Assembly: GCF_900113735.1 (NCBI RefSeq)
Contig: NZ_FOQM01000011.1
Span: forward strand, 62,001-126,000
DNA length: 64,000 nt
Direction of reading: 5' to 3'
Source of the DNA: Bradyrhizobium sp. Gha
GTDB taxonomy: Bacteria; Pseudomonadota; Alphaproteobacteria; Rhizobiales; Xanthobacteraceae
The position numbers and the translations under genes are program-made. Within the stretch, counting starts at the first letter, position 1; the number at the start of each line of letters is the position of its first letter. The notes beneath the pieces were generated by a model. The model was not told the DNA's origin. It made no database searches and saw nothing but the letters and a program-made list of their open reading frames with translations. This document shows, one piece after another, positions 16,729-26,756 of this stretch.

Positions 16729-18984
16729 ATGGGGAGACCTTCTTTTGGCTCTCGTCTTTTTTCCTGGCTGATGCGCTGGCCTCACATCACCGGCCTGTTA
16801 TTAGCAATCGTCGTTGTCGTGATCGTGGCCGCCAGCGTGGTGTATTTCGCCCCCCAGAAGGTTCGCGACGCAGCCCTAAAGATCAAAAGCGATGCTAATC
16901 TGGTCGCTCAATTGTTGCCTGCGACCCTGCCTGAGCCATCAAAAGTCGAAAGCGCTTATTGGCTCCCGCAAAATTGGAGCGCCCGCCAGCGTTACTGGTT
17001 TCACCACACATCGCAGGGGACAGCGACAATCCCTGTCCCTTATCAGTGGTTTTTGGCCCTGGAACGCCCGGAGCTATCCTTCTCTTACACGAGCTTAACG
17101 GACGAGAACTACCTGCGCCGCCTCGGCTTCATTCCGAGCCCCAGCTCAAAGGACTTCGCCGCTATTGCCCCCGCATACGGTTATCACGACGATGCGCCGA
17201 ACGGGAACACAGCCGCGCCCGGTTGGACTCCAAGCGCGCCCGAGAACCCAAATGCTCTTCCCGTCGGCTTTGCCATCCTCAAGGGCGGTGTCGATCCGAC
17301 GACTGGCGCCCCGTATGAAGATCAGATCGGTCTAACCTGTGCCGCCTGTCATACGGGTCATCTCGAATACAAAAACGTCAGCATACGGTTCGACGGCGGC
17401 CCGGCGATGGTCAATCTGGGCGAGGTAGAAAGAGCCATTGGGCTGTCGATTGGCTACACGCTGATCTTGCCATGGCGTTTTGAGCGTTTCGCCAGCAAGC
17501 TGGAGCAGATCAAAGGGCAGAGCGTCGATCGGAAGCAGCTGCGAAACGATCTTGAGCGAGCACTTCAGAAGATTAAGAACCAAAAGGCAGAGACCGACAG
17601 ACTTTTGACGGGACTGGGCGTGTCGGATCTCGATGAAGGGTTCGGTCGACTTGATGCGCTGAACCGGATCGGGAACCAGGTTTTCTATAGCAATCTACTC
17701 GATCCCGTAACCGGCGAACTCTCCGAGCCACTCCTCAAGGGCAACTTTGCGCGCCATGATGCGCCCGTGAGCTTTCCGCCGATCTGGGACACGCCGTATT
17801 TCCTTTGGGCACAGTATGACGCTTCTGTTCTCAACGAGCTCGTTCGCAATGCAGGTGAAGCGCTGGGTGTCAGCGCGAAAATCAATATGACCGCGACCGC
17901 GCCCGGACGGCCGCTTTTTGCCTCATCCATACATCTATCCGACATCGCGCGGTTCGAAGAGCTTCTGCGCGGCACCGATCCGTTTTCGTCCGAAGATGCG
18001 GGAGGCAGAAAATTCACCGGGCTCGTAGCACCGCGATGGAAGGACGCGCAGGAGAAATTTCGCGGTGACCCGGCCTGGGCGATCGATGAAACGCTCGTTG
18101 AACAAGGTCGCGATCTTTATCGTGCTCACTGCTTTGAATGCCACCGAGGCCCGGTAAACGATGCTGCGTTCGACAAAAAATGGCCGGAAGACTCGTTCTG
18201 GCGTGCAGAGAACCCCGATCGCTCAGCCAAAGACGAGAAGAATTGGGTAGAGATCGGCGGTCGGCATTATTTTAACGTCGTCCAGATGCCGGTCTCGGCG
18301 ATCGGCACCGACCGCCAACAATCTAACGTCCTTACGACGCGACGCGTTCACCTTCCCGAGCAACTCCGATTGAATCCTGCAGATGACCTCAACAGGGCCG
18401 GAGGTTGCGGCCTTCTGGCCGATAAAGGCGCAGATCCTCTGTTTGTACTCGCGCTCATGGATGTGGTGGGCAAAACGATCGACCAATGGCTCGTTGCGAA
18501 CGGAACCTCTGAAGAAACCAAGCAGCAAATGTGGGGGCCGAGGAAGAACTGCCAAAACCAGCGAGTCTATATCGGGGCGCGTGCGAGCCGCAATGGCAAG
18601 GACGAAATAGTTCTCGCCCTTGAGCCTCAGTACCGGGCGCGCCCGCTGGACGGTGTTTGGGCAACGGCTCCGTATCTGCACAATGGGTCCGTTCCGACAC
18701 TGAGAGACATGTTGGTGCCGCAAGCCAGACGGCCGACGTCGTTTTGCGTCGGCAGCCGTGCGTTCGACCCGGTCAAGGTCGGGCTTGTCACGAAAGCAAA
18801 GGCGATCAACAGCTGTGCGGCTGGCCTTACGCACTTTGATGTGTCGCTGCTTGGCAACAGCAATCGTGGACATTCGTTCGAGGGCAAAGAAACCGACTTA
18901 ACGAAGCTGCCGCCTGGCGTCATCGGGCCAGAATTGACCGAAGCCGAGCGCCGAGCGCTTGTTGAGTATCTCAAAACTTTATGA
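16729..18984 (+). CDS. membrane-anchored di-haem cytochrome c (RoxA/peroxidase-like)
   Basis: 751 residues. One signal-anchor helix at 20-40 exports the rest to the periplasm. Two haem-binding CxxCH motifs are present: CAACH at 204-208 and CFECH at 468-472. The C-terminal VWATAPYLHNGSVPTLRDMLVP motif is characteristic of the di-haem cytochrome c peroxidase/MauG/RoxA superfamily, in which this region packs against the second haem. RoxA-type members are dioxygenases; most relatives are uncharacterised, so the substrate here is unknown. It is the third gene of the patatin-cytochrome cluster, which hints at oxidation of a lipid or polymer released outside the cytoplasm. Confidence 0.8.
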   Translation: MGRPSFGSRLFSWLMRWPHITGLLLAIVVVVIVAASVVYFAPQKVRDAALKIKSDANLVAQLLPATLPEPSKVESAYWLPQNWSARQRYWFHHTSQGTATIPVPYQWFLALERPELSFSYTSLTDENYLRRLGFIPSPSSKDFAAIAPAYGYHDDAPNGNTAAPGWTPSAPENPNALPVGFAILKGGVDPTTGAPYEDQIGLTCAACHTGHLEYKNVSIRFDGGPAMVNLGEVERAIGLSIGYTLILPWRFERFASKLEQIKGQSVDRKQLRNDLERALQKIKNQKAETDRLLTGLGVSDLDEGFGRLDALNRIGNQVFYSNLLDPVTGELSEPLLKGNFARHDAPVSFPPIWDTPYFLWAQYDASVLNELVRNAGEALGVSAKINMTATAPGRPLFASSIHLSDIARFEELLRGTDPFSSEDAGGRKFTGLVAPRWKDAQEKFRGDPAWAIDETLVEQGRDLYRAHCFECHRGPVNDAAFDKKWPEDSFWRAENPDRSAKDEKNWVEIGGRHYFNVVQMPVSAIGTDRQQSNVLTTRRVHLPEQLRLNPADDLNRAGGCGLLADKGADPLFVLALMDVVGKTIDQWLVANGTSEETKQQMWGPRKNCQNQRVYIGARASRNGKDEIVLALEPQYRARPLDGVWATAPYLHNGSVPTLRDMLVPQARRPTSFCVGSRAFDPVKVGLVTKAKAINSCAAGLTHFDVSLLGNSNRGHSFEGKETDLTKLPPGVIGPELTEAERRALVEYLKTL

Positions 18985-19432
18985 GCTATGCTTGCCCGAC
19001 GACCTGTGTGTCGGCGCCGCTACCTTCGAGCTTCCCGCGCGCCTCGTCAGCGCGCGTGCCATTCGGGATGCGATCGAAATCTTGGTCCCGAGGGATCGAG
19101 GACAATCTGTCGGTAGCCCGAGTAGGGGCTCTCTGAAGAGGCTGCTGCTGAACCCCTGCCCAGTTCTGTGCGCCAAGTTAGGCGTAGGGCCGCCGGAAAG
19201 CTACTGGTTACCTCCTGATCAGCTGATCAGCCGACCCCAAGTCAGACCTGCCGCCACCTTGTCGCGATCGGCTCGGGCAGACCCACCATCATGAGCCACC
19301 CGCGCCCAAGAGCGGTTCGGGTCGCGAAAGCTGATGAGCGACCGGCAACGTTCAATGTCTGACGTCTGCCGGCCGCCGGTGCACGTGAAAGGAACCGCTC
19401 CCTGCTACCCATGACCGGTGAGGCGGTACGAG
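18985..19432. other. convergent intergenic region, no gene seen
   Basis: Separates the plus-strand cytochrome operon from the minus-strand lipase-protease pair. No ORF with plausible composition and ribosome site, and no strong terminator hairpin with a U-tract. Confidence 0.5.
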
Positions 19433-21121
19433 CTATCGAGAAACTAGGCGCGTCACTTCATCCTCGGATATGGAGCCGACGAAAGCTGAGCCGTCTTTAC
19501 TTGGAAGACCAGATTCACCGCCAGCGCCAGCTCGACCTGAAACTCCAGGGTCACCATCCCGGCCGTCATTGGCACAAAATGGCGGCGCAGGAAGGCCTCT
19601 TGGTCCTCCGGGCCCGCCTCGTCCGCCTTGGCCCGCAGCACCACCCGCCGCTTCGCGTCCCGCACCAACGCGCAGAATTATACGACTAAGAGCGTGTATT
19701 TCTGGCTCAGGTGTGAGCATCGTAACAATACCGCCATTGCCACCAGCACCGCCGCGACCTCCATCGCCCCCCATACCACCATCGCCGCCGCGACCACCGT
19801 CCCCTGGCCCGCGCTTACAGTCGAATGCCGAAGAAGATGCTCTACGGCCGGGCGCGCCAGCACCTCCAACTCCTCCTTCCCCTCCGTTTCCGCCAGGACC
19901 GCCACCTTGGCCCCTCACGTCTAAAACGATCGGATTGATTGATCGCTTCACCACCAACGTAAGCTTGGGGCCATCGCGTCCGGGAGAAGGGGTGGCTCCT
20001 GTACCTCCTTTGCCGCCATTTCCGCCGGGCGCACCATCACTGGCGCCAGCGGGTCCACTTTGTCCGACGGAGCCAGCGGGTGCCGTGTCGGGTGCGGAAG
20101 ATGGTTCCCAAGTAATGACTCCCGGATTTTCTTGAGACAAGGATCTAATCTCCCCGGCGACTACCGTGAGTTCTCTGGCTGTCCGAGCGTTGGATTCTTT
20201 GAATATCAGCCGCGAACCCGGCTCGAACACCAGCCGCTCCGCCGCCAGACTCGGTTCTGTCCAGTACCTGTCACCTGAAATCACGAAGTTACCGGGGAAT
20301 GGCACTGATTTGCTGGTCGACACTCGAGCTCGAATGACGTCACGTTGTTCGCTTTCAAGCTGCTTCCAGGGGGACGGTAAGACGTCAAAACTGCTTGCAC
20401 CACTGCCAGTTGGCACGTCGCGCTTGCAAACCGCGTCTCCTGGAAGAAGGCTCCTCGCTGTATAGGCCGGTACTGCGGCCGACGCTTCTGGGCGATCAGC
20501 ATCGCCAGAAAGGATTGCGATAACGTACCCCTTCGCGTCAAAGAGTGGAGATCCACTGTCGCCATCGATGGGTTTGTAGCCAATCACGATACGATCGCCC
20601 TGGCCACGCCCTCTTGCCAAAGTATCTACATTCCTTGAATCAGGCTCGTTCGTGTCTCTGCCCCAGAACAGGCCGACTAGGGTCTTCGGATCATCGGAAA
20701 TCGAGCTGTTGCTGATCGGAGCACAGGTATCTCCTTTACTGTCTAAAATGAGAACCGCAATGTCATCGGTGGTCGAGAGTTTCGCCGAAGCTTCGGAAAG
20801 AACGGTTCTCCTTCCATTGGGCTCTATCGAAGAAACTTCAATACGACGATTGGGTCCCGACGGAAGCTCCTGCCACATCGAATCCGCGCCTACGACGTGT
20901 CGTGCTGTGACCACCCAATTATCCGAGACTAAGACACCTGTGCCTCGGCGAGTCGTTGCTTTTCCGTTAGTGTCAGTTCCGACAACTCGGATCGACACTA
21001 TGGCGCGCTTATACTGGTTTAATATGGCACCGCGATCAGGACTCTGCGCATAAGACAAAGACGAAAGTCCCGTCAGGACAGACAAAATAACCACTAATCG
21101 TCCGAGGCCACCTACTGTCAT
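19433..21121 (-). CDS. secreted trypsin-like serine protease with Gly-repeat tail
   Basis: 562 residues. A signal peptide (about 1-25, cleavage near SYA-QS) is followed by a chymotrypsin-fold domain (30-225) with a complete triad: H75 in VVTARHVVG, D119/D120 in STTDDIAVLIL, and S189 in IDGDSGSPLFD. Residues 225-330 look like a beta domain. From about 330 to 540 the chain is a low-complexity GGxGGxGGxG/GPxG array of collagen-like or PE-PGRS-like composition, interrupted by a beta segment (LTLVVKR.....LDVRGQG). The start ATG overlaps the lipase stop (ATGA), so the two are translationally coupled. The Gly tail may be a surface or oligomerisation module. Target proteins are unknown. Confidence 0.82.
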   Translation of the reverse strand: MTVGGLGRLVVILSVLTGLSSLSYAQSPDRGAILNQYKRAIVSIRVVGTDTNGKATTRRGTGVLVSDNWVVTARHVVGADSMWQELPSGPNRRIEVSSIEPNGRRTVLSEASAKLSTTDDIAVLILDSKGDTCAPISNSSISDDPKTLVGLFWGRDTNEPDSRNVDTLARGRGQGDRIVIGYKPIDGDSGSPLFDAKGYVIAILSGDADRPEASAAVPAYTARSLLPGDAVCKRDVPTGSGASSFDVLPSPWKQLESEQRDVIRARVSTSKSVPFPGNFVISGDRYWTEPSLAAERLVFEPGSRLIFKESNARTARELTVVAGEIRSLSQENPGVITWEPSSAPDTAPAGSVGQSGPAGASDGAPGGNGGKGGTGATPSPGRDGPKLTLVVKRSINPIVLDVRGQGGGPGGNGGEGGVGGAGAPGRRASSSAFDCKRGPGDGGRGGDGGMGGDGGRGGAGGNGGIVTMLTPEPEIHALSRIILRVGAGREAAGGAAGQGGRGGPGGPRGLPAPPFCANDGRDGDPGVSGRAGAGGESGLPSKDGSAFVGSISEDEVTRLVSR

Positions 21122-22605
21122 TGAACGATCTCGACGTAAGAGCTTTGGATACCAACACCAGGAATATCTACGTCGATCCTCTTCACGCTGGGTTGGCCAG
21201 TAATCTTCAACGTTCCTTCAGCGACAAAGGTGTCTGCGTCCCTCTGACCGTCCGAGGTAACATCGAGAAGAGGAATTTCCGGCATCCCCGCATCGGCTTG
21301 AATGGCCGTAAGAGACACAATCGCCCGATCAAGCCTTTCTCCCAATCGCAGAGTCACCCGGAGATTAACGGTATCGCCGGATTCACCTACAAAATAACGA
21401 TCCACGTCCACCGCGACCCCGTTGAGAGCTTTACCTCCTTCGCTCGTCTGAATGATTGCCTCGTTCTTCTTGCGAGGCGCCGGAGATTCCGTCAGCTCCA
21501 GCTTCAAACTTTCCTGCAGGTTCTCATCAGTAAAAATCGTCGCGTGCGCGGGGAAAGCTGGTCGAGACCCTGCCAACGAATCTGAGAAAGCGTCCGCGGC
21601 ACTCCAGGCAGGAACGACGCCGTCTCCTGGCCCAAATGCAAACTCCCAATGATCTAGACTTGGAGAGTTAGGGTTCACGTAGACATAGAAAGGTGTATCA
21701 CGCTTTGTTCCAACGAAATGGAGTTCGGGTCGAGAAACAGACGCTCCATCCTCGATTTCAGCTCTGATGGACCGCGCTCGCGTGAGATTGACTCGTAAGT
21801 ACTCGCGGCCTTGCGCTGTGTCGTAGATCTCGGCGGCCCACCCGTTCTTCTCCCAGAGAGAGAAGTCGAAAATATCAAAGTTGCTCGTTTTGGCTTGACC
21901 AAGAGATCCCGACCTGCAGCAATCTCTCCCAAACTTGTAGCTGGGAAACAGTTCATAAAGAGACGGAAAAGACAGTGCTGTCCTACGAATAGTCTTCATT
22001 CGTCCAGCCAGAAAGTTCGGTATCGGTCCCCACCCCTTTGCAACAACCTCCAAGGCGCGACCACTTCCCTGGAATGGTGTGCCCATTGTAATGATCCGCT
22101 TAATCGAGCTCGCCATTTCGGGATGGCGCGTGACTAAGAGCCGCGCAACCAGGCCGCCCATGCTGTGCGCCAGAATGTCAAAATCGCGATTTTGCAGGTC
22201 TTTGTGATTGGTCAGAAACGCGGCAAGATCATCCGCAGTAGTCTCGTTGCTCCGGCGCCAATCATAATCGAAGATGATCAGACTGGTGCCCTCCTGGTAG
22301 CCGATCGTTCTCAAATGGGTGAGAAGCGGCGCGTAGACGTCGGCCTGCCAAAAAGGCCCCAGCGACACAATTGTTTCGATTAGGCCGCAGTGATGCAAGT
22401 TCTTTGGTTGATCGGCCAAAAGATCGATCTGCCCAAAGTTAGAGAGAGAACCTAAGCCTCCCCATACCAGATTATTTTGCTCATCACACAGACGGGTGCC
22501 AAGGATGCCTGGGATAAATACCAACGGCCTTTTGATTTGCGCATCGGCGGCGGTATTCCACCAAAGAAATCCAACGACGAATAGTAACAACCATTTTCGC
22601 ATCAT
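21118..22605 (-). CDS. secreted LCAT-family lipase/acyltransferase
   Basis: 495 residues with a signal peptide (hydrophobic 4-20, cleavage near ADA-QI). It begins with the LCAT/PDAT signature RPLVFIPGILGTRL (oxyanion region), has DYDWRRS near 113-119, and the nucleophile elbow AHSMGG with S148 (GxSxG-type). The alpha/beta-hydrolase region spans about 25-380. The last 100 residues form a beta-rich domain of unknown type. LCAT relatives move or hydrolyse acyl chains of phospholipids. It is the first gene of a coupled pair with the serine protease. The pairing of a secreted lipase and a secreted protease suggests joint action outside the cell, but this is inference. Confidence 0.8.
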   Translation of the reverse strand: MMRKWLLLFVVGFLWWNTAADAQIKRPLVFIPGILGTRLCDEQNNLVWGGLGSLSNFGQIDLLADQPKNLHHCGLIETIVSLGPFWQADVYAPLLTHLRTIGYQEGTSLIIFDYDWRRSNETTADDLAAFLTNHKDLQNRDFDILAHSMGGLVARLLVTRHPEMASSIKRIITMGTPFQGSGRALEVVAKGWGPIPNFLAGRMKTIRRTALSFPSLYELFPSYKFGRDCCRSGSLGQAKTSNFDIFDFSLWEKNGWAAEIYDTAQGREYLRVNLTRARSIRAEIEDGASVSRPELHFVGTKRDTPFYVYVNPNSPSLDHWEFAFGPGDGVVPAWSAADAFSDSLAGSRPAFPAHATIFTDENLQESLKLELTESPAPRKKNEAIIQTSEGGKALNGVAVDVDRYFVGESGDTVNLRVTLRLGERLDRAIVSLTAIQADAGMPEIPLLDVTSDGQRDADTFVAEGTLKITGQPSVKRIDVDIPGVGIQSSYVEIVQ

Positions 22606-23065
22606 GATTGTCCGGTGTCGTGTTGACGCGGCTCACGCCTCGTGGATCAAACAGCGAGCAAAAAGCGCAATGGTCGTCGGGGCGCCCGTATCTGGAGCTT
22701 TGCACCCAGTAATTGCGTTAAGAATATGGCTCGGTGGCGTAGAGTCAATTGCGAATATCGATACTCAGCCTACATGGGCTTGGAACTCGCCGGTCGTCGG
22801 AGGTTCTTCACAATCGCTGATGTCGATACCGCCGAGGATCCTAGGGCCCTTAGCATGCCTGGACGCTCAAATTCCTCGATCGAGCGCGTTTTTTTGACGG
22901 ATTTCAACAGGCGCTTTGCGCGAAGTTCAAGCCGATTTCAAACCTGCTGAGCGCAATGGGTTTGGAAGCTATTGGCCCAGCCGTCAACTTGATTGTGCGC
23001 ACCCCGATAGGAGGGCTGCACGGCAGACGCGGAGACTGGCGCCATCGCGCGACACAAGGAGAACT
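22606..23065. other. intergenic region, no clear gene
   Basis: Upstream of the lipase on one side and a 56-codon gene on the other. Open frames exist but have Arg/Pro-rich, shadow-like composition and no ribosome site. It should contain divergent promoters for both neighbours, although I cannot point to -35/-10 elements with confidence. Confidence 0.45.
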
Positions 23066-23236
23066 ATGTCAAAAACTGCCCCCTACCACACGGATTCCCG
23101 CGAATATCCACCATCTCACCGCAACGTCTACCACGACCACGACAACTGCCCGGCCGGGAAACAGATCAAGCAGTGGCATCGCAAACCCGGTCGAGGTGAT
23201 AGGCTGCGCTGCGATGATTGCAAGAAGCTCGGCTAG
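23066..23236 (+). CDS. short conserved protein with Cys motifs
   Basis: 56 residues preceded by AAGGAGAA at ideal spacing. The sequence is highly charged, with YHDHDNCPAGKQIK and a C-terminal RCDDCKKLG, giving a Cys-x2-Cys pair plus another Cys and several His, so metal binding is plausible. Very similar short proteins are frequent in Bradyrhizobium and remain uncharacterised. The longer frame starting at 22916 adds a segment without family resemblance. Confidence 0.7.
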   Translation: MSKTAPYHTDSREYPPSHRNVYHDHDNCPAGKQIKQWHRKPGRGDRLRCDDCKKLG

Positions 23237-23472
23237 GCCACTAACGTCCTGCAGCACGGGTTCCAATCAGCGCTGTAGGTTGACTATCCGCGCGGCGGCG
23301 CCCCTCGCCGCGCCTCCTTGTTCGCAGCGGGACAATCCCCCGTCAGCGGCACGACTAAATCTTACACGCACTCGAAGTCATAGACCAAGGCTCCCGGCGA
23401 AACCGTGAGTGCCGCCCGATTGACAATCTCGATGCAATCCTCTCTGCGTAACTGGTAGTGCGGCCGCACGCG

Positions 23473-23685
23473 TTATTGATGAGTGCCGTAACGGTTGCCA
23501 GTTCTCGAATTGACATAAGTCCCGCCACGGTGTGATGAGCCGGATCCACCCAAATAGCTGCCGCCATGACTGGTAGTGTGATGTCCGCCGCCGTAGCTGA
23601 CGCGCCCTCCATGTCCTCCGCGTGCGTTTACTTGTCCGATCACGCCGAGCAGCAACAGACCGGCAGCTATTGCAATCAACCTCAT
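23473..23685 (-). CDS. small secreted Gly/His-rich protein
   Basis: 70 residues: a signal peptide (MRLIAIAAGLLLLGVIGQVNA) and then a low-complexity mature part rich in Gly, His, Ser and Tyr (GGHGGRVSYGGGHHTTSHGG). Mature sequences like this are typical of small envelope proteins in rhizobia; the His content could bind metal, but no function is known. The start has AGGGGGATATG context (GAGGGGG upstream). Confidence 0.62.
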   Translation of the reverse strand: MRLIAIAAGLLLLGVIGQVNARGGHGGRVSYGGGHHTTSHGGSYLGGSGSSHRGGTYVNSRTGNRYGTHQ

Positions 23686-24466
23686 ATCCCCCTCGCCCTT
23701 TCGAATGTGGAAAGCATATCCAAGCGCGGCCTATGAGGGATAACAACCTTTAATCCGGTCAAAATATGCAGCTTTACGCCCAGAATAGCGAGAGCGGAGC
23801 CGTTTTCCGGCACGAGGGGACCCGGTGACATCGTTTGAACGTTCAATCCGGTCGAGGAGAAATACCGCAGATGAGGACCCGCTGCGCTGACTATCATCAT
23901 GACTGCGATAGTAACGTAGGCCTGCTACTTGCTCGGGGCCAACATTGTGTCGTGATCGAGCGTCATCGCGAGCTGTCGGCGCATTAGGACGCGGCCTTGT
24001 CCGTATCGGCGAAGCTCGATGGGGGCCGGGCTTGATGCCGCCGACGAATCAGCAGGCAAAAGGAACCATGCTCTCGCGGAGCATGCGACTATGCTCATCC
24101 GTTCAGCGCCAACTACAATCGCGGGCGTTATTGCTCTGACCCGCTACGTCGGCAGCCTACGAGAGTAGGAGCTTCCGATGATGATGCGTGGTATCAGTTT
24201 TTCATGGAAGTGCTGGCAGACGCGATCGATGGAATCGCCATGACGCAGCGGCTTGGGCGAAACGGCAATTAACATGACGTCGCTTTCATCTTCCGCCACC
24301 GCGTCCAGTCGCGGATCCAATCGCCAGTTCGGACACGTTGCCGTTCCGGGCTGATACCTGGTCGTCCGTGCATTGGTGAGACGCAATCTTCCTCCCGACT
24401 GATTTCTGGCAGCTGCGCGCACACTTTGTGGCCGCTCCTGCGCGTTGTCGCGGCTCACGATCCAGC
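23686..24466. other. intergenic region, no gene seen
   Basis: About 780 bases without a convincing gene on either strand. Minus-strand frames near 23.7-23.9 and 24.1-24.5 kb are open but have mixed composition and no recognisable domain. The 24.1-24.47 part may be degraded sequence downstream of the broken AAA+ gene. Confidence 0.4.
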
Positions 24467-26045
24467 TTACGCGGCGGCCCATGTGTGCCCTCTCATCGGC
24501 AGCATATCGTCGAGTGCCTGGTCGATATCATTGCAGTTGACCGTTTTGCCGGCATCGCGCGCGATGGACGATTGCGCAATGCGCCGCATGACCTCCTTGA
24601 TGAACGCAGCGCTGAGGCCCTCGCACCGTTGCACGGCTTCACTGATAACAGCCTCAGTGAGTGGCAGGCGTTTGCCATAAAGCCGCACCAGCTTGTCGCG
24701 GCCATGAGCGTCGGGTAAAGGCACCTCGATGACCTGGTCGATCCTGCCAGGCCGCGCCGCGAGCGCACCCTCGAGCTCTTCCAGTCGATTGGTGGTGAGT
24801 AAGAACATGATGTCGGCGTCCTCCTTTAGCCCATCCATCTCATTGAGCAGCTTGTTGAGCATCACTTCTTCGCGGGTTTCCCGCATCGCGTTACGGTCGC
24901 GCGCGATCAGATCGACGTCCTCGATCACCACCAATGCCGGCTGCAACAGCCGCGCGAGGTTCATATAGACACCGGGCAAACCGACCTGCTCGGCTGCCAT
25001 TATTAGGGTGGTCTGATCAACCAGGTTAGTTGCGAGTAGCGGATCGTGTGGGTCTTGCCAGTGCCGGGCGGGCCATAAAGCAAGATGCCCTTGCGTGTCG
25101 ATTGGCCGAGGCGGCGCAGCGCATCGCGCATTCCGACAAAGCTCAATACGTTTCCATCGAGCAGTTTGAGCACCTTTTCGGGCAGGATCACGTCCGCGCG
25201 GTCTACCCGGGGCCAACGATGCACCGTAACGCCGCGCGAACGGCCGCTGTAATTCGGATCGCTCTCGAGGGACAGGATCTTGCCACGATACGATGCGGCG
25301 AATTGTACCGCGCTCTCTAGTTCAACGAAGCAGTGCTGCGCGAAAGACTCGTCGGCCCCGCCGGCACGCACCGCGACCTCAGTGACCATCATCTCCTCTG
25401 AGTCTGTCCCGCATTGCGCTGGCTCGCGATAATAGGACAGCACGACAGCGTAACGAAACTCGTTCGTCTCGCAAAGCCACAGCCCGTTGTGCAAGGATTT
25501 GACTGGCGTAGCCTCCCCTACGTCGATCTCGTGGTATTGTGGCGACGCCAGCAAGACGGGATCGTCTCCGGCGCGCCGGAGCTGCGCGAATGACAGCTTC
25601 TCAAAAGTCCATCGCGGCTGCAGGCCAAAGAAGCGGACCGGCGAAGCGAACTCTGGACGTCCGCGCGCATGTGGCCAGGAAATTGCCGCACCATATTTAC
25701 GAGACTGTTCGGCGGGATATCGGCGAAATGCCAGGCAAGCGCGTCATGGGCCCATTCAAACTGGATTTCGGACGGATCTGGCGCCACGGTTTCGCCAGCA
25801 GGCTCGGAGGTGATTTGCAACGTATGTCCTTCAGCTCGGATTCGTTCCTGCGCCGCATCGAAGAGCGCCTCTGCAACAGACGGTGGGAAGGGCCCGCACT
25901 CCGCCTTGTCCCGCCGTTCGATCAACATGGAAAGGGCATAGGCATCGCGCTCGTGCTTGCCGAAGACCTGCCGCAACAGATCCACCACGAAATCCCGCGG
26001 CGTCTCACCGGCATCTTGAAAAACCAGCCGAACGGACGCGGGCAC
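24467..26045 (-). pseudogene. ClpS-like domain fused to AAA+ ATPase, frameshifted
   Basis: Three overlapping frames together encode one protein. From 26045, about 85 residues match ClpS adaptors (RLVFQDAGETPRDFVVDLLRQVFG ... RAECG-like turn ... AEGHTLQITSEPA). After a frame change near 25.65-25.68 kb comes a middle domain leading to the Walker A motif GPPGTGKT (about 25.05 kb). A second frame change right after GKTHTIRY leads to the rest of the AAA+ module: Walker B LVVIEDVDLIARDR, sensor LLTTNRLEELEGALAARPGRIDQVIEVPLP (arginine-finger region), and the C-terminal helical lid. Intact, it would be an ATPase with a built-in N-end-rule adaptor domain. Two frameshifts mean it is broken, unless they are sequencing errors. 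Confidence 0.75.
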
Positions 26046-26122
26046 AGTGCGAACTTGATGATCCGTGCGAAGCTCCTAGCGGGAGTGAAAGGATGGTCGT
26101 TGGCCTTATTCCGCTCGATGCG

Positions 26123-26368
26123 CTACATGCGTCGTGCAGTTGATTTGTTGTACCTTCGCTTAGTCGTTCTGGCGCCATTCAGCTCATTGACTGCCCGAGA
26201 AGTCATTGGCGGCTCACGGTGCTTATCATTAAGGCCGGGATCGATCGGCCCAAATGGCGCAATCGACTCGGATAGCCAAGCAAGGACACGCAGAACCCAG
26301 CTGACCACACGATCGATCGCGTCGTGGACCCAGGCGAGGGTATGTTTGGTTTTTGTCAGTATCTTCAT
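26123..26368 (-). CDS. hypothetical 81-residue protein
   Basis: The first 45 residues form an amphipathic/hydrophobic helix (TLAWVHDAIDRVVSWVLRVLAWLSESIAPFG), and the rest is polar and basic. The composition of the front half looks genuine; the ribosome site is weak. It lies upstream of the broken ClpS-AAA gene on the same strand, 77 bp away, so it may have belonged to that operon. No family recognised. Confidence 0.35.
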   Translation of the reverse strand: MKILTKTKHTLAWVHDAIDRVVSWVLRVLAWLSESIAPFGPIDPGLNDKHREPPMTSRAVNELNGARTTKRRYNKSTARRM

Positions 26369-26756
26369 AATGCTGCTTCTCGCCTACAGTCCTTGAGAGA
26401 CGCGCCCGTGTTGGGTAATTGCCGAATGATGTCGCTTCTTGTCATCAAGCCTGTTTCGTTTCCGGATCTGTCAGCAAGTTGTATGCCGGCCGCGGCAACG
26501 ACTTTCAATGAGCCTTAAACTCGGCATGAGCCTCTCTTCTTCAAGCTCGCCAGTCGCCGGATTGGGTAGCTGAAATTCACACCGTCGCGGTCCTGCCGAG
26601 CGCTAGCCAGCCCTCCGCGCCAGGATACGATTGAACTGGGGCTAACAACCTCGCCTCCAATCACCGCAATGTCCGATGACTTGTGCTGCGTCTCATCACT
26701 TTTGCTGCGGCGGAGCGCCTCGGCAAGCAAGAAGAGCTAGCAGTGCCCGGCGGCGC
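26369..26756. other. intergenic region, no gene seen
   Basis: No convincing CDS. A 71-codon minus-strand frame at 26515-26730 has plausible composition (AVIGGEVVSPSSIVSWRGGLASARQD) but neither ribosome site nor family resemblance. Confidence 0.4.

Noticed and set aside
19470..20135. Proline-rich 221-codon ORF on the plus strand
   Set aside because: It is the complement of the glycine-repeat tail of the protease; Gly codons read backward give Pro.
23682..23900. 72-codon minus-strand ORF upstream of the Gly/His-rich protein
   Set aside because: Mixed composition and no ribosome site or family; likely the untranslated leader region.
25539..26396. Plus-strand ORF of 285 codons
   Set aside because: Antisense to the ClpS part of the broken AAA+ gene, where family homology is clear on the minus strand.
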